A DNA stretch of 64,000 nt. Source: Peromyscus leucopus (lineage: Eukaryota > Chordata > Mammalia > Rodentia > Cricetidae). The DNA is taken from positions 15,911,678 through 15,975,677 of the forward strand of contig NC_051074.1 of assembly GCF_004664715.2 (NCBI RefSeq). Direction: 5' to 3'. Shown piece after piece: positions 23,492 through 35,790 of the stretch. The translations under genes and the position numbers were made by a program. The notes under the pieces are model-generated. The model worked only from the letters and a program-made list of their open reading frames with translations. It made no database searches and was not told the DNA's origin. Every line of letters starts with the position of its first letter. Position 1 is the first letter of the stretch.

Positions 23492-25189
23492 AAGATTCAT
23501 TACATAGTCATTGTATATTATGGTCAATTTTGTTTAGTATTCAAAACATTAAAGCTAAAAATATATTTAGAATAATAAAATGTTACATTTTCTTGGTTGT
23601 TTAAAAATATAATACACTGCAGAGCTCCCTAATTAAATTGCTGTAATCTCTAATTCTCTCTGTTTACATGTGTTGGGCTCATGTACAGAGTCTGGGTCAA
23701 AATTCATCTTGTAATACTTTTATATTTCCATTGCAGTAGCCAGTACCACTAAAACAAAAGACTACTATAAACTCTTGCAACAAAAGTCTATACCTGCAAT
23801 GCAAAACAAACAAAAACGATACACAACAAAACACACAAAACATCCCTTCAATCTACATGAATATTCCCTGCCGCTTAATTGCATTGTGTGCCCTTTTATT
23901 TTGATAACTTTCTAACTGATTCTGTTTTTTTTTTCCACAAATGAAATTAGAATGGCATTGGTAGGGATGGAAAAATATACAATTACTATTGATTATTCCT
24001 CTTTACTTTGTCTTCTTACTATCTGGGTATGCAGAGATGAGCTGAATAGATTTTAGTTCAGGATGGATAACTACTGTGAGCTAATAAAACACTATTTTCT
24101 TGATCTTGCTTGTCTTCATTTAGATGAAATGTCTTAAAAAGATATAATATTTGTAGCATAAAAGCAATTATTTATACTTCAGTAATGAAAAAGTAAATAA
24201 AATTATGGATAAATGTGAAAGTAAATTTAATATAAGGTAACTAAGACATAGAAAGCTGATACTCTTCATATAAGAATTCTGGGATACATACTTTATTTTA
24301 AAAACTGTTCTCAGCACTAGATAACCCATTTATTTTAGGTGATAGGTTTATGCAATTTGAGGAAGGGGGACAGAAAGAGTCATTAGATTTAAAGCTTCAA
24401 TTCAGCCTTCAAAATCCTGCTGACAGACAGTTGGCTATTAGAGGCAGTTCTCCGTAATCACGGCTCTGAATCAGATGAAAAATTTTGAATATGAAATGAC
24501 AGTAGAAAATGACATTGATTTCACTGACTTTAAGAACCACTCTCCCATTGTCTGGGTAAAACCTTTGGCTGGTAGTTATTGAATAAGAATGTTTACCTGT
24601 GATTTTACACAGGAAAGGGTATCATTTCATAGCAAAATAAGAATCCATGAATTTGAAAGAATTATTAGTGTTCAAATAGCACATCCTAGGAATGGATCAC
24701 CAAGCTAGAAAGATTTTTTTTCTGCACTTCATTTGAATAAAGGATTTTATTTTACAGTAAGTAACAAAAAAGTATCATTTTTGGCAAATATAAAAAATCC
24801 CTCAAGATTCTTTCTATAATCTGAATATATTAAAATAAACATTCTGGCAGGTGAGTTGCTCATCTGAGAGGGATGGAAAATATATCAAACTCTACTATGA
24901 ATTACTATCAAATTTGATCTTGTCATAACTATTTCTTATACTTACTGGCAGCCATTTTCAAAGAACTTTTTATGGTATGTTTTTGGAAGCCGTCTCTAGT
25001 TAGATGAGAACACATTTTTTTAAAAAATATTTTTAAAGCAGAAGAGAAAAACAGAAAGGATCTAATCAGAGAGCAGCTGAGAAAATCCAGACATCACAGT
25101 AGACAGATCATCCACTGACATTAACATTAACACCTTTATAGTCATGGAATTGGTTTGTTAGAGATTTTGGTGGCATAAGCCACTAAACG
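23492..25189. other. Unique sequence, no gene seen
   Basis: AT-rich. The block around 24,390-24,600 looks comparatively undecayed and could be constrained non-coding DNA, but I cannot support that from one sequence. Confidence 0.45.
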
Positions 25190-25451
25190 TGGTCTTTTCC
25201 CCCCTCTCCTCTGGCTTTTAAAATATTTTCTCTTCTGCAGAGTTCCTTGAGCCCTTAAGGAAGGATTTTTATGCAGGCGTTCCATTTAGGACCAAGTGAT
25301 CCAAAGTCTCTCACTCTCTTCACACTGTTCAGCTTTGGGTCTCTATTTGTTCTCATCGGCTGTATGAGGAAACTTCTCTGAGAATGAGTAAGCAAGGCAC
25401 TGATCTATGAATGCAGCAGAATGTTTTTAAGGGTCACTTTATGGTACATTC
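25190..25451 (-). mobile_element. Lx-type L1 3'UTR, left part (split by provirus)
   Basis: The sequence from 'ggaccaagtgatccaaagtc' to 'gcactgatctatgaatgcag' parallels the L1 3'UTR at 61,860-62,060. The element resumes beyond the gap at 30,881, so the provirus at 25,452 landed inside this old L1. Confidence 0.7.
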
Positions 25452-25853
25452 TGTAGATGTAACCAATCAAATAAGAAACACAGAGCCAATGTAAAAGAGA
25501 AAGCTGAGAGGTCAGAGCTCAGAGATAAAATCTTACCTCCTGCAATGCTCCTAACTTCCCCGCGAGAGAGCTACTTCCTGTTTGTCTGTGTTTAAATAGT
25601 CTTTCTGTTCTGCCTTCTCATTGGTTGTAAACCCAACCACATGACTGCCTCATCACTGCCTGTAAGTACCGCCCTCCAGGTCTTAAAGGCATATGTCTCC
25701 AATACTGGCTGTATCCCTGAACACACAGAAATCTACCTAGCTCTTCTAACCACCACGCTCTTGCTATGGCTCTAATAGCTCTGACCCCAGGGCAACTTTA
25801 TTTATTAACATAAAATTAAAATCACATTTCAGTACAAATAAAATATCACCATA
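25452..25853 (-). repeat. 3' LTR of the 25.5-kb provirus
   Basis: A 402-bp LTR that matches the solo LTR at 17,753-18,181. Its TGT start is mutated to TAT on the minus strand. The outer flank, acattc (25,446-25,451), predicts the duplication that should follow the missing 5' LTR. Confidence 0.88.
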
Positions 25854-27608
25854 TTTCCCCTTTTCTATTTTAATAAAAAGAAAAAAGGCAAAAGGTTATA
25901 ACTAACAAAAGAAAAACTATATACAAAAGTACAATAACTATATACAATAAATACAAGTAACAAATACCTAAACGATGTCTAGTCCATTTGTTTTGACAAA
26001 TAATAATTCCCTTATCTATCCTATTTTAGTAAGTCCAAAATGTATCTAATTCACTTTCTATCCTAATTAATCTTCAACTTTAACTAACTAATCTTCAACT
26101 CCCTCAGAGACCCAAGAAGGAAATAATATTAGCTAACAAAAATAAAAACAGGAAGTGCACAAAAGCAACTTCCAAAAATTTTGTGAGTTGACAGAAACAG
26201 CCAGCTGCCTGGACAGTCACCTGAGGTTTCTCCGCAGTGTTGGGGCATCATCTTCAGCCTATAGGCTTATTGTATCTGACAGACTCATTTGTGAAGTATG
26301 TTGTACACAAGGTCAACAGTTCAACCTCACATTGGGCGAGAGCAGTCCATGTACCAGAAACACCTGAATTCCACTAGTGTCATGTCATGATTCAGGATTT
26401 TAAATTCTGGAAATTGTTGATGGTTTTTGAATTCAGCTGTCCATTCTTCTTGGCTGTGTATATATGGCTTCATCTCAGCATCCCCTTCTTCTCCACATCC
26501 CTCTATTAAATGCCAGTCTACTATTGAGAGGCATGGTGAGCTTTCAGTTGCTGTTCCATTGCACAACAGAAGCCATCGGCCCACTGCCTGTTCAGCTGCC
26601 TTCTAAGAAAAGGGCACTGTACCTTTTCCAGATTGTGAAGGCCACTTCAGGGATAGTGCCATATTGTCCTGGCCTCAGAAGATGCCTTCTGATGAAGTCA
26701 TAACCACACTTGTTTTGGCAGGAATCAGTAGTCCTTTGTTTCGTGTTCTGTCTGTCCATTTTTTCCTGTTGATTCGAGGATACTTTGTTGTCCAGTGGCT
26801 AACTTTTGCCACAATGAAAGTTAATGCCATATGAAGTTTCTTCAATGCCCATATTTTCTCTGAAGTAGATTGGTACTGCCAGGAGCCGACATGTCTCAAA
26901 AAAGAAAAATTTCTAAGTTATTAAAACATTTTAAATGCCATATTCAGTAGATCTCTGAAGGGTTTGAAGATGACCTGTCTAAAATATATCTGCTCAATTT
27001 TTAAAACATATCTAATATAACTACAATTTCTATTGTAATGTCTAACTACTAACTTTCATTTCTTTATATCCTAATAGTTGGTAATAATGTAAAGTATTTA
27101 AAACTAGTAATTGTCTTTTTCTTTTCTTTTCTTTCTTTCTTTCTCTTTTTTTTAAACAAGAACCTTAAATCTAATCTTCTTTGCTTAGCCTTTTTCCTAA
27201 CCCTTGACAACAACTTGTAACCAACCCCCCTAAACAATGAAATTATCCCAGACCCAAAACCCATTAAAAGAACCAAAAAACCACCCGCCCCACACCACTT
27301 CTTTGGCAATGTGGGTGTCATATTCTTAAAATTGCTTCCTACTGGGTATGGGCGAAGTTATCTTTATCCTGAAAGAAAAATTTTAGGTTAATTGTCAAAT
27401 TCTAGGAAAGGTAACTATATCCTTCATTATTATCCAGTCTGTGTATAAAGCCAAAGTTCAGGGTTTATCTCAAGTCCTTCTTCAAGTAGTCTTTGAGACT
27501 GGATCATCTCAGCTAGTCATCTCAAAATTGCTCTGAGCACCTTGTAGTTCAAAGCTGATCTGTAGATGATGTTTGTCAGTTCAGTGATATTATTATTGTC
27601 CACGTGGA

Positions 27609-27609
<1 letters not shown>

Positions 27610-27649
<40 letters not shown>

Positions 27650-27650
27650 G
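27610..27650. repeat. (TTG)n trinucleotide repeat
   Basis: About 13 TTG units (CAA on the provirus sense strand) inside the internal region of the provirus. It is not in a credible reading frame. Confidence 0.95.
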
Positions 27651-28695
27651 GTTGTGGGGCCCCATCTTCTTCCTGGAGACTTCAGTTGATGTTAGGCCAG
27701 GCTGTGATTTCCTGCAGAAAACTGATAAGAGACTCTAACACAAAGACATATATATGCAGCTAATTGAAGCCTTTTTTTCTAGAATTAGTTAGTACTCTAT
27801 ATGACCATTCATATCTTAACAAAGTTTAAAATATATATGTATATATTAATCTTGTAAATTTTGATATAAAATTTATACTTTAAGAAAAGTTTAAAGAATC
27901 AGAATAGAATCAAAGAGTTTAGATTAGTAATAGAATAGTCCCTTAGTTAATTTGGCTTTTGTCCTGTCCCATAGCAGAAAATGGCTCTTTTATTCTGGCA
28001 TGATACAGGGAGTTTGTATTTTCCTTTTAACAACATGCTTGAGTTTAAAGAAGGAGAGAGCCATTCTCCAACTCCAAAGTCAGCTTTAAATTTTAATTAA
28101 ACTGGGACTATTAGAAGACCAATAGTGTTAAATCTTTAGAGAAAAGCAGAAACAAACATTTAAGAAGACATAAAATTTTTTAGATAATATATGCCCATAC
28201 ACCGTTCCACTCTGTTTCCTGGGATTGATGATTGGTCCCTTTTCTTCAGTTGTCTCATTTGTCTTGTGTTCTTCAGATTCCTTAACCATCATTCTCTTAA
28301 AAGACAAAAACAAAAACCTTTCCCCAAGACTAATTTTGGGGATGTTCCTTTTTGGCAAGTTATTATTTGATTAAATGAAAAGACATGTGCTACTGGTACA
28401 AGTTAGTTTAAATTGGATGTTCATGCTGATTGATGAACTATCATCTCCTCTAATTAAGAGGTTTCTCTTGTTCAAATCGAACCTTTATCAATTTTGATGG
28501 TACCCACAGCTTATCTTCTCCTGTAGAAACAAAAGCAAAACCTCGTCCCCAACGTAATACATACCCTGGTTTCCATTCTGAGGTCAGCACATCCTTAAAG
28601 TATATAGGCTGATTTAATTCTGTAATTTTTTTCTATTATCCAATGTCTCTCTGCAGCTGTTGTTCCTTTCTCATTGGCATTCAGAAAATTCAAAG

Positions 28696-29020
28696 TTAAT
28701 AGAGCATTATGCAGTCTATTTCTGGGTTTTTTGTTACCCCTTTCTGTTTATTTAGCATATCCTTTAGAGTTCTGTTTGATCTTTCTATAACTGCTTGACC
28801 TGTAGGATTATGTGGTATACCTGTAATATGCTTTATATTGTAATAAGCAAAAAACTGTTTCATTTTAACAGAGACATATGATGGAGCATTGTCAGTTTTG
28901 ATTTGTGCAGGTATACCCATGATGGCCATAACTTCTAGCAAATGAGTGATTACAGAATCAGCTTTTTCAGAACTCAAAGCAGTTGCCCATTGAAATCCTG
29001 AATAATTATCAATGGTGTGG
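28696..29020 (-). pseudogene. Retroviral integrase core remnant (ERV2 pol)
   Basis: Integrase joins viral DNA ends to the host chromosome. The minus frame ending at 28,696 keeps two of the three catalytic acidic residues: Asp in KTDNAPSY (about 28,886-28,896) and Glu in VIERSNRTLK (about 28,780-28,791). They are separated by 35 residues, the classic D,D-35-E spacing. The first Asp is visible upstream in the same frame as TIDNYSGFQWATAL (about 28,980-29,010), and an in-frame stop lies just before it. The zinc-binding N-terminus is not clearly readable. The spacing and motif wording fit betaretrovirus/ERV-K-type integrases. It is broken both upstream and downstream. Confidence 0.88.
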
Positions 29021-30380
29021 TTCCTTTACATCCTACTTTCAATGTTACAATCTGCAAAGAAACAGCCATTCTCCCAGGATTATTCGAGTATCCTGTGTTG
29101 TCTGGGTATTATCTCTTTCATTTCTTTCTTTTGCCTTGTTAATGGCCGTCTGTGTGATTATTGAGTAGTGGTGTGATACCAAGTTAGGCACCATTTCCTA
29201 TACCAATTTTTTATAGTTGAAACATGGTGGCAATTTGTAAGGGGACAAAAAATCAGTATGGTCTAAAGCTGCTCTTTCTATTTCCTTGATTTTTTTAAGG
29301 TACAGATAGAAGTGTCTGTGAATTCTGGATAGGCGGTTCCAGTGCTGTTTTGGGTTTGTCACCTATACAATATAGTTTATCCAATTTCTATTGTTGTGTA
29401 AGAGTGAATGTGTCCGCTCCTGGCAGCAACCGGTAGCTCATATTGTAGTATCCTTGTAATTTTCTGAATGAAGGCATGGTTGTAGTATATTTTTAAGGGA
29501 TTTCACCCCTAATTTCCCTTGTTTCTTGTTCACTCTCGCTATATTGTTATTATTAATAGATTTCGATGGAAGTTAATAATCGTATTGATTGTCATGGGCA
29601 TTATGAATTTTACTGTGCACGTCCTGTCAATAATGCTAATGTGACCAACTTGCATTAAACCAACTCTCGTCATACGAGACCTTGCCAATTTCTGAATATA
29701 TAAATCCTCTAAACGTGTGAGGTTTCTATAGAGCTACAGTTCTTTTTCGTTGATAAATAATGTCGCCTGTACTATTATATTTGAGGTATGTTTTGCACTC
29801 AATTATCTTTGATATTCTCTTTGCAGAGACATGTATCTTTGTTGAAGGTTTTTAAGTATCTTTTTCCATTATCTTTTTTGAATTGTGGTAATGTCTGCTC
29901 GTTTTGCTGTCTGTCGTTGTGTTGGAGCATCTGTGTATATGATGTTACGAAACTCCAGATATGGGTTTTTGCCGTAGCAATTCGAGGCAAGATCCAATCA
30001 GCTCTCTTTATAAAATCAAATGTCTTTTGCTTTTTGGAGATATTTGCTGTTAATTTCTCCTAAAAATTACTGAAGCTCTGTTGCCAATGGTGTTTCACTT
30101 TCTTGTCCATAATTTCTTAATGTCCTCCTTAGCTTGAAATGGGTACTGCTCCTCGACAATTTTCGTGCGTGGGTCTTTCCGTGCTAATTGACGATAGTTC
30201 TCAATTTTCGCCTTCCAAATCAAAGTCAGAGTTTTTCCCCCATTTATGTGTCTAAATTTTTATTGTGTAATATTTTGGTAAATAATATCCATTCCGAAAT
30301 ATTTATTGCTGGTCTCCTCTGCTTAAATATTTCCAGTTTAGTGGTGGATGCCGCTAGAGGGTAAAATTAACCATAAATGC

Positions 30381-30880
30381 NNNNNNNNNNNNNNNNNNNN
30401 NNNNNNNNNNNNNNNNNNNNNNNNNNNNNNNNNNNNNNNNNNNNNNNNNNNNNNNNNNNNNNNNNNNNNNNNNNNNNNNNNNNNNNNNNNNNNNNNNNNN
30501 NNNNNNNNNNNNNNNNNNNNNNNNNNNNNNNNNNNNNNNNNNNNNNNNNNNNNNNNNNNNNNNNNNNNNNNNNNNNNNNNNNNNNNNNNNNNNNNNNNNN
30601 NNNNNNNNNNNNNNNNNNNNNNNNNNNNNNNNNNNNNNNNNNNNNNNNNNNNNNNNNNNNNNNNNNNNNNNNNNNNNNNNNNNNNNNNNNNNNNNNNNNN
30701 NNNNNNNNNNNNNNNNNNNNNNNNNNNNNNNNNNNNNNNNNNNNNNNNNNNNNNNNNNNNNNNNNNNNNNNNNNNNNNNNNNNNNNNNNNNNNNNNNNNN
30801 NNNNNNNNNNNNNNNNNNNNNNNNNNNNNNNNNNNNNNNNNNNNNNNNNNNNNNNNNNNNNNNNNNNNNNNNNNNNNNNN
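30381..30880. other. Assembly gap (500 N)
   Basis: Exactly 500 N, so probably a placeholder of unknown true size. The long open frames that cross it are artefacts of translating N. Left of it is provirus pol DNA and right of it is the continuation of the old L1. Confidence 0.99.
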
Positions 30881-31075
30881 AACTGAGCAGCATCAAATAT
30901 GCGTTCCATCTCATGATGTGGACTGGAAAACCAACCTGATATTAATAATTACTCCAACAAGCCTTGTGCCACTATTACATTAGTACATCTTGCAGACAAG
31001 GTATCACTTTAGATCAAAGACTTTGTAGCCAGGTTGGTGTTTACCTTTCTCTTCTGATAGAGTACATTGGGGCTC
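30881..31075 (-). mobile_element. Lx-type L1 3'UTR, right part
   Basis: It matches the order 'ttccatctcat...tgttactccaacaagcc...ttagtacatcttgcagacaagg...ttgtagccaggttggtg', seen also in the L1 3'UTR at 62,160-62,290. It resumes the L1 interrupted at 25,451. Confidence 0.7.
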
Positions 31076-31296
31076 AGTCTCTCTCATTATCTGGCAATTT
31101 TACTTAGATCATCTTCATATATGTATATATTTTAGAAAGCTTCTACTCTACTAGGTTACTGTATAACCCCTCAAGTGACCCTTAGTTTTAGCCATCTCTC
31201 CTTATATTCCCTTGTTTGTCTCCCTAGATTTTAAGCTTACTGGAGGAGACACTGATGAGAAATACAAAGGTGCTTAGAAAAATGCATTGCAAATTA

Positions 31297-31432
31297 AGAC
31301 AAGGTCTCACTGTGTAGCCCTGGCTGGTCTAGAGCTTGCTATCTAAAGTAGACTGACTTAAAATGTACAGAAATTATGCTCCTTCTGCCTCTCCCAATGC
31401 TGGGATTAAAGATAAATGTTACCATGTCTAGC
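31297..31432 (-). mobile_element. Diverged B1 SINE
   Basis: The reverse complement keeps 'atctttaatcccagcattgggag' and the 'gacaaggtctcactgtgtagccctgg' end. The middle is substituted, so it is an old copy. Confidence 0.75.
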
Positions 31433-32639
31433 TAATTTCCTAACTGTAAGCATCAAAGAACAGATTAGTGAAAAAATCATGACCCCCCAAAATTTAAACA
31501 TATTCATCCAGTGCTTTCAATCAAGGGAACTTCTACAAATCTGTCTTCTTATACTATCCATGTGTATAATTCTCCATATTAACTGAGTAAAGAATACTGT
31601 CCTCAAAATATTAAATCATTCAAGAAGCATTTCTTGAGGAATTAAATTTATACTAATTTAAATTTAGAAATTTCATTGCACAGTTAACAATGGTTTTGTA
31701 AAGAGAAAAAAATTATTCATAGTAACTTAATTCTTAAAATAATATTCAATTAACTGAACCAACATATTAAAACACAGAATGAACATTTATTTTGACAAAC
31801 AAATATTATTAAGGTCTCTAATTAATTTTAATGTTTTTTAGTTTTATCCAAATTTAATCATTACTGTTAAGGAATCTAAGAATTTTCACCAAAATTTATT
31901 TGTTACCAACATTTGTCATTTTAATAAACCTTTGTTAATTTTGTCCTTAAATCATCTGACTTACTAAGGGAATTCTATCAAGCATTTAAATAACTCACAA
32001 ATTCTAATTAACTTTAAATGCAGAAAATTCTAATTGTTATAGCAAATGCTGAATGAAATGAACTTTGACTTATAACCTAGACTAGAGGACCAGTGCAGTG
32101 AAGGACACATTCTGAAATGAAATCACAATTTCCTAGAACAAATTATATCCTGCCCTTCAGTCCAAATACAATAAATATTCAAAACAGGTTCATAAATTTA
32201 AACACACAAATGAATACAAGGAGCTTATGCATTTGATTAATTCTAATACTATATTTAATTATAAACCATTCTTAATCACAGAGGAGATAATTAAACAATG
32301 AAAAATGATGAGAAACTTCTAGCTAGTCTTTCCTTGATGAGTTAGATATCAGTCAAAGATCTGGACTAAGAAAATGCAAAGTGGGACACAAATAATTTGA
32401 TGCTTCACTATATCACTAAAGTAGTGATATATACATATATATATGCAGAAATAATCTCATAATTAATAGGTGTAAATTGAGTTTATTTTGACATAATTGG
32501 TAAGTCTAACTTCTTTATAAATAGCCTCCTCTCTATCCTCAGTTAAGCTATTTAACCACTATTTAATTACTTTTTAATGATTGGTACAAATTACCTGATT
32601 CTGAATAATTTCCTTATTCTTAATGTTGGTGCATCTATT
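31433..32639. other. Unique AT-rich sequence, no gene seen
   Basis: No gene or repeat is recognised. The near-palindrome at about 32,409-32,440 (tcactaaagtagtga) is flanked by TA-rich sequence. Confidence 0.5.
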
Positions 32640-33408
32640 AGATTGTTGTTGTGATAGTTACCATGACCTAAAGCAATCAGAGGAAGAAAGGGTTCATGTG
32701 ACTTAACATGTTCCAATCATACTCCATCATTGAAGGGATCCAAGGCAGAAACTCGAGTACAGTTAGGAAAATAAAGGCAGGAACTCATACAGAAATGATA
32801 TGGGATCACTATTTACTGGTATTGTTCTACATGCTCACATTCAGCTAACTTGTTTATACCTCTATGGAACACATGCCTAGGTGGTACTCTACCTAGCAGG
32901 CCGAATATTCCCAAATCAATCATTAGTCAAGAATATGCTGCAGATCTCTGCATCTGCTTCCATCAGTTGTTGAAGAAAAGCTCTGTGATGACAGTTAGGG
33001 AATTCACCGGTCTGATCTCTGGGGCAAGCCAGTTCAGTTCAAGCACCCTCTCCAATATTGTTTAGTAGCCTAGGCTGGGGTCATCCTGGCAACTTTCCTA
33101 GAACGGGTTTTCTCTCTATCTGCATAATGTCTATCTCTATCATGGTGTATCTTTCATTACATTACCCCTCCCTCCCAGTTCCAGTTCAACCATCCCATTC
33201 CCTTATGTTCTCATCCCCCATTTACTCATGAAGAACTCATCTATTTCCCATTCTCAGGGTGCTCCATGTATCCCTCTTTGAGTCTTCCCTATTACTTAGC
33301 TTCTCTGGAGTTGAGGGTTGTTACCTGATTACACTTTGCTTTATATCTAGTATCCACTTATGAGTGGGTAAATACCATATCTGTCCTTCTGAGTCTGGGT
33401 TACCTCAC

Positions 33409-33681
33409 TCAGGATGATTTATTCCAATTCCATCCATTTGCCCGCAATTTTATGATGTCATTATCTTTCTCTGCTGAGTAGTATTCCATTTTGTATATGT
33501 ACCACATATTCTTAATCCATTCTTCAGTTGAGGAGCATCTTGGTTGTTTCCATGTTCTGGCTATTACAAATAATGTTGCTATGAACATAGGGGAGCATGT
33601 GTCCTTGTGGAATGATTGAGTATTCCTTGGGTATATGCCCAAGAGTGGTATAGTTGGGTCTTGAGGTAGATTGATTCCCAA
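33409..33681 (-). pseudogene. L1 ORF2p C-terminal fragment
   Basis: A 90-codon frame carries the L1 ORF2 C-terminal wording ([33 protein letters not shown]). ORF2p supplies endonuclease and reverse transcriptase in L1. Only the tail is readable here. More ORF2 lies upstream on the minus strand at 33,993-34,190 (WDLLKPRSFYKAQDTVNETKR) and 34,830-35,150, with frame breaks. Confidence 0.88.
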
Positions 33682-34226
33682 TTTTCTGAGAAACCGACAT
33701 ACTGATTTCCAAAGTGGCTGTACTAGTTTACACTCCTACCAACAGTGGAGGAGTGTTCCCCTTGCTCCACATCCTCTCCAACATAAGCTGTCATCAGTGT
33801 ATTTGATCATAGTTATTCTGACAGGTGTATGATGATATCTCAGAGTCATTTTGATTTGTATCTCCCTGATAATTGAGGATGCTGAGCAATTCCTTAAATG
33901 TCTTTCAGCCATTTGAAATTCTTCCTTTGAGAATTCTCTGTTTTGCTCTATAGCTCATTTTTTTAAAATTGAATTCTTTGTTATTTTGATGTCTATTTTC
34001 TTGAATTCTTTATATATTTGGAGATCAGTCTTCTGTCAGATGTGGGGTTGGTGAAAATCTTTTCCAATTCTGTAGGCTTTCTTTTTGTCTCATTTACTGT
34101 GTCCTGTGCCTTATAGAAGCTTCTCGGTTTCAGGAGGTCCCATTTATTAATTGTTCTTAGTGTCTGTGCTACTGGTGTTGTATTTAGGAAGTAGTCTCCT
34201 GTGCCAATGTATTCAAGGCTACTTCC

Positions 34227-34806
34227 TGTAGCTTTAGTTTTTTCTGCCTTGCCTACAGTCAGGACAAATCTCTGCCACCCGCCAGTCCCACAGCCGCTCA
34301 GACCCAACCAAGTAAACACAGAGACTTATTTTGCTTTCAAACTGTATGGCCGTGGCAGGCTTCTTGCTAACTGTTCCTTTATCTTAAATTAATCCATTTC
34401 TACAAATCTATACTTCGCCACGTGGCTGGTGGCTTATCGGCGTCTTCACAGGCTGTGGGTCATGGCGGCGGCTGCTGCAGTGTCTCTGGTCATGGCGGCG
34501 GCTGCTGCAGCATCTCTGGTCATTGCGGCGGCTGCAGCGTCTCTCTGCCTTCCTGTCCTTTTTTATTTCTCCTCTCTGTTAGTCCCGCCTATCTTTCCTG
34601 CCTAGCCACGGCCGATCAGGTTTTATTTATTAACCAATCAGAACAACTTGACATACAGACCATCCCCCAGCACAGCCAAGTGCAGACCATCTCAAACACC
34701 TGCACTCAGGCCCATGGTCCCAATCATCCTCTATACGGACCTGCTGGGTAACACCACAAGGAACCCAAGAAGGGCTCCCACAGGACATACAAATCATCCC
34801 ACAGCA
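34227..34806 (-). mobile_element. Solo LTR inside the L1, perfect 6-bp TSD
   Basis: A 580-bp LTR that reads TGCTGTGGGATGATTTG on the minus strand and ends ...AAAGCTACA. The perfect direct repeats acttcc flank it (34,221-34,226 and 34,807-34,812). Removing it restores continuous L1 ORF2 sequence. It contains a CCAAT motif (attggttaataaataaaacc) and a GC-rich 30-bp tandem repeat. Confidence 0.92.
34460..34546. repeat. 30-bp minisatellite within the LTR
   Basis: Two full units and one shorter third unit of a 30-bp sequence built on tcatggcggcggctgctgca. It is GC- and CpG-rich, unlike almost everything else in the window. It lies in the part of the LTR expected to be R/U5. Confidence 0.9.
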
Positions 34807-35790
34807 ACTTCCTACTTTCTTGTCTATTAGGTTCAGTGTAACTGGTTTTATATTGAGGTCTTTGATCCACTTGGACTTGAATTTTGTGCATGGTGATAGA
34901 TATGGACCTATTTGCAGTTTTCTATATGTTGACATCCAGTTATGTCAGCTCCATTTGTTGAAGATGTTTTCTTTTTTCCATTGTACAGTTTTGGCTCCTT
35001 TGTCAAAAATCGGGTGTTCATAAGAGTGTGGATTAATGTCAGGGTCTTCAATTCAATTCTATTAGTCCACATGTCAGTTTTTATGCCAGTACCAAGCTGT
35101 TTTTATGAATATAGCTCTATTGTAGAGCTTGATGTCAAGGATGGTGATGCCTCCAGCGGGAAGCAGATGCAGAGATCCACAGTCAAACACCAGGTGGAGC
35201 TCCAGGAGTCCAGTCAAAGAGAGAGAAGAGGTATTCTATGAGCAAGTGCATCAGCATCATGATGGGGAAAAAATGCAGGAATGACCAAACCAAACTAGAG
35301 GGAACCCAATGAAAGTTGGATCAATGGCTATGGACCCTACATGGAACTGGACTAGATCCTTTGCATGGTAAGACAGTTGTGTAGCTTGATCGACTTGGGA
35401 GGCCCCCTGGCAGTAGGATCAGAGTCCATCCCTGGTGCATGCGTGAGCTTTGTGGAACCCACTGCATATGATGGGACACCGCGTGCAGCCTTGAGGCAGG
35501 GGGAAGAGCTTGGACTTGTCTCGACTGAATATGCCTCCACATGGGAGGCCTTGCCTTCTTGTGGGTGGATTGTGGGGTGGGGTGGGAGGGGAAGCTGAGG
35601 GGGTGGGAGGAGGGAAGAGGGGTGTCTTTGATTGGTGTGTAAAATGAATGAAAAAAATTCTTAAAAAAAAAAAAAAAAGAATGTGCATCCAAAGACTTGC
35701 ATTACAGGCCAGTCTGATAAAAGTGTTTTAGCAATTGAAATTTCCTCTTCCCTGATGAAGCTAGTTTATGTCAAGTTGACAAAAACCTGA

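Larger units (their letters stand above)
25452..30380 (-). mobile_element. ERV2-like provirus with pol remnants, truncated by the assembly gap
   Basis: The 3' LTR is at 25,452-25,853, with a reverse-complement PPT (tttccccttttct, 25,854-25,866). Internal DNA continues with RNase H and integrase remnants in the order expected for minus-strand pol. A YTDA motif, as at RNase H starts, is visible near 29,924-29,940, and integrase follows at 28,700-29,020. Frames are broken by stops and shifts, so nothing here can be made as protein. The 5' LTR, leader, gag and most of RT are absent and should lie in the N gap, because old L1 sequence resumes directly after it. The 3' internal DNA shares non-coding modules with the proviruses at 14.7 and 36.8 kb. 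Confidence 0.88.
32939..35676 (-). mobile_element. L1 with 5' inversion (twin priming), interrupted by an LTR
   Basis: From 32,939 to about 35,157 the DNA is L1 ORF2 and part of the 3'UTR on the minus strand. From about 35,158 to 35,676 it is L1 3'UTR on the plus strand, ending in an A-rich tail. The breakpoint segment 'aagcagatgcagagatc' occurs on both sides of the inversion (reverse complement near 32,945-32,965 and direct near 35,159-35,176). The direct repeats aagaatatgc (32,929-32,938) and aagaatgtgc (35,677-35,686) bound the insertion. An LTR sits inside at 34,227-34,806. Confidence 0.85.
32640..35790 (+). repeat. Old rodent repeat split by a nested L1
   Basis: The left part (32,640-32,938, 'gttgttgtgatagttaccatgacc...') and the right part (35,687-35,790, ending 'agtttatgtcaagttgacaaaaacc') fit together as one old, very common rodent medium-reiterated repeat. 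The L1 at 32,939-35,676 separates them. I do not assign the family name with confidence. Confidence 0.6.

Noticed and set aside
30348..30983. Open frames of 169-211 codons across the N gap
   Set aside because: They consist almost wholly of translated N and carry no biological information.
35321..35692. Frames of 62-123 codons on both strands
   Set aside because: They translate the G-rich L1 3'UTR and its A tail.
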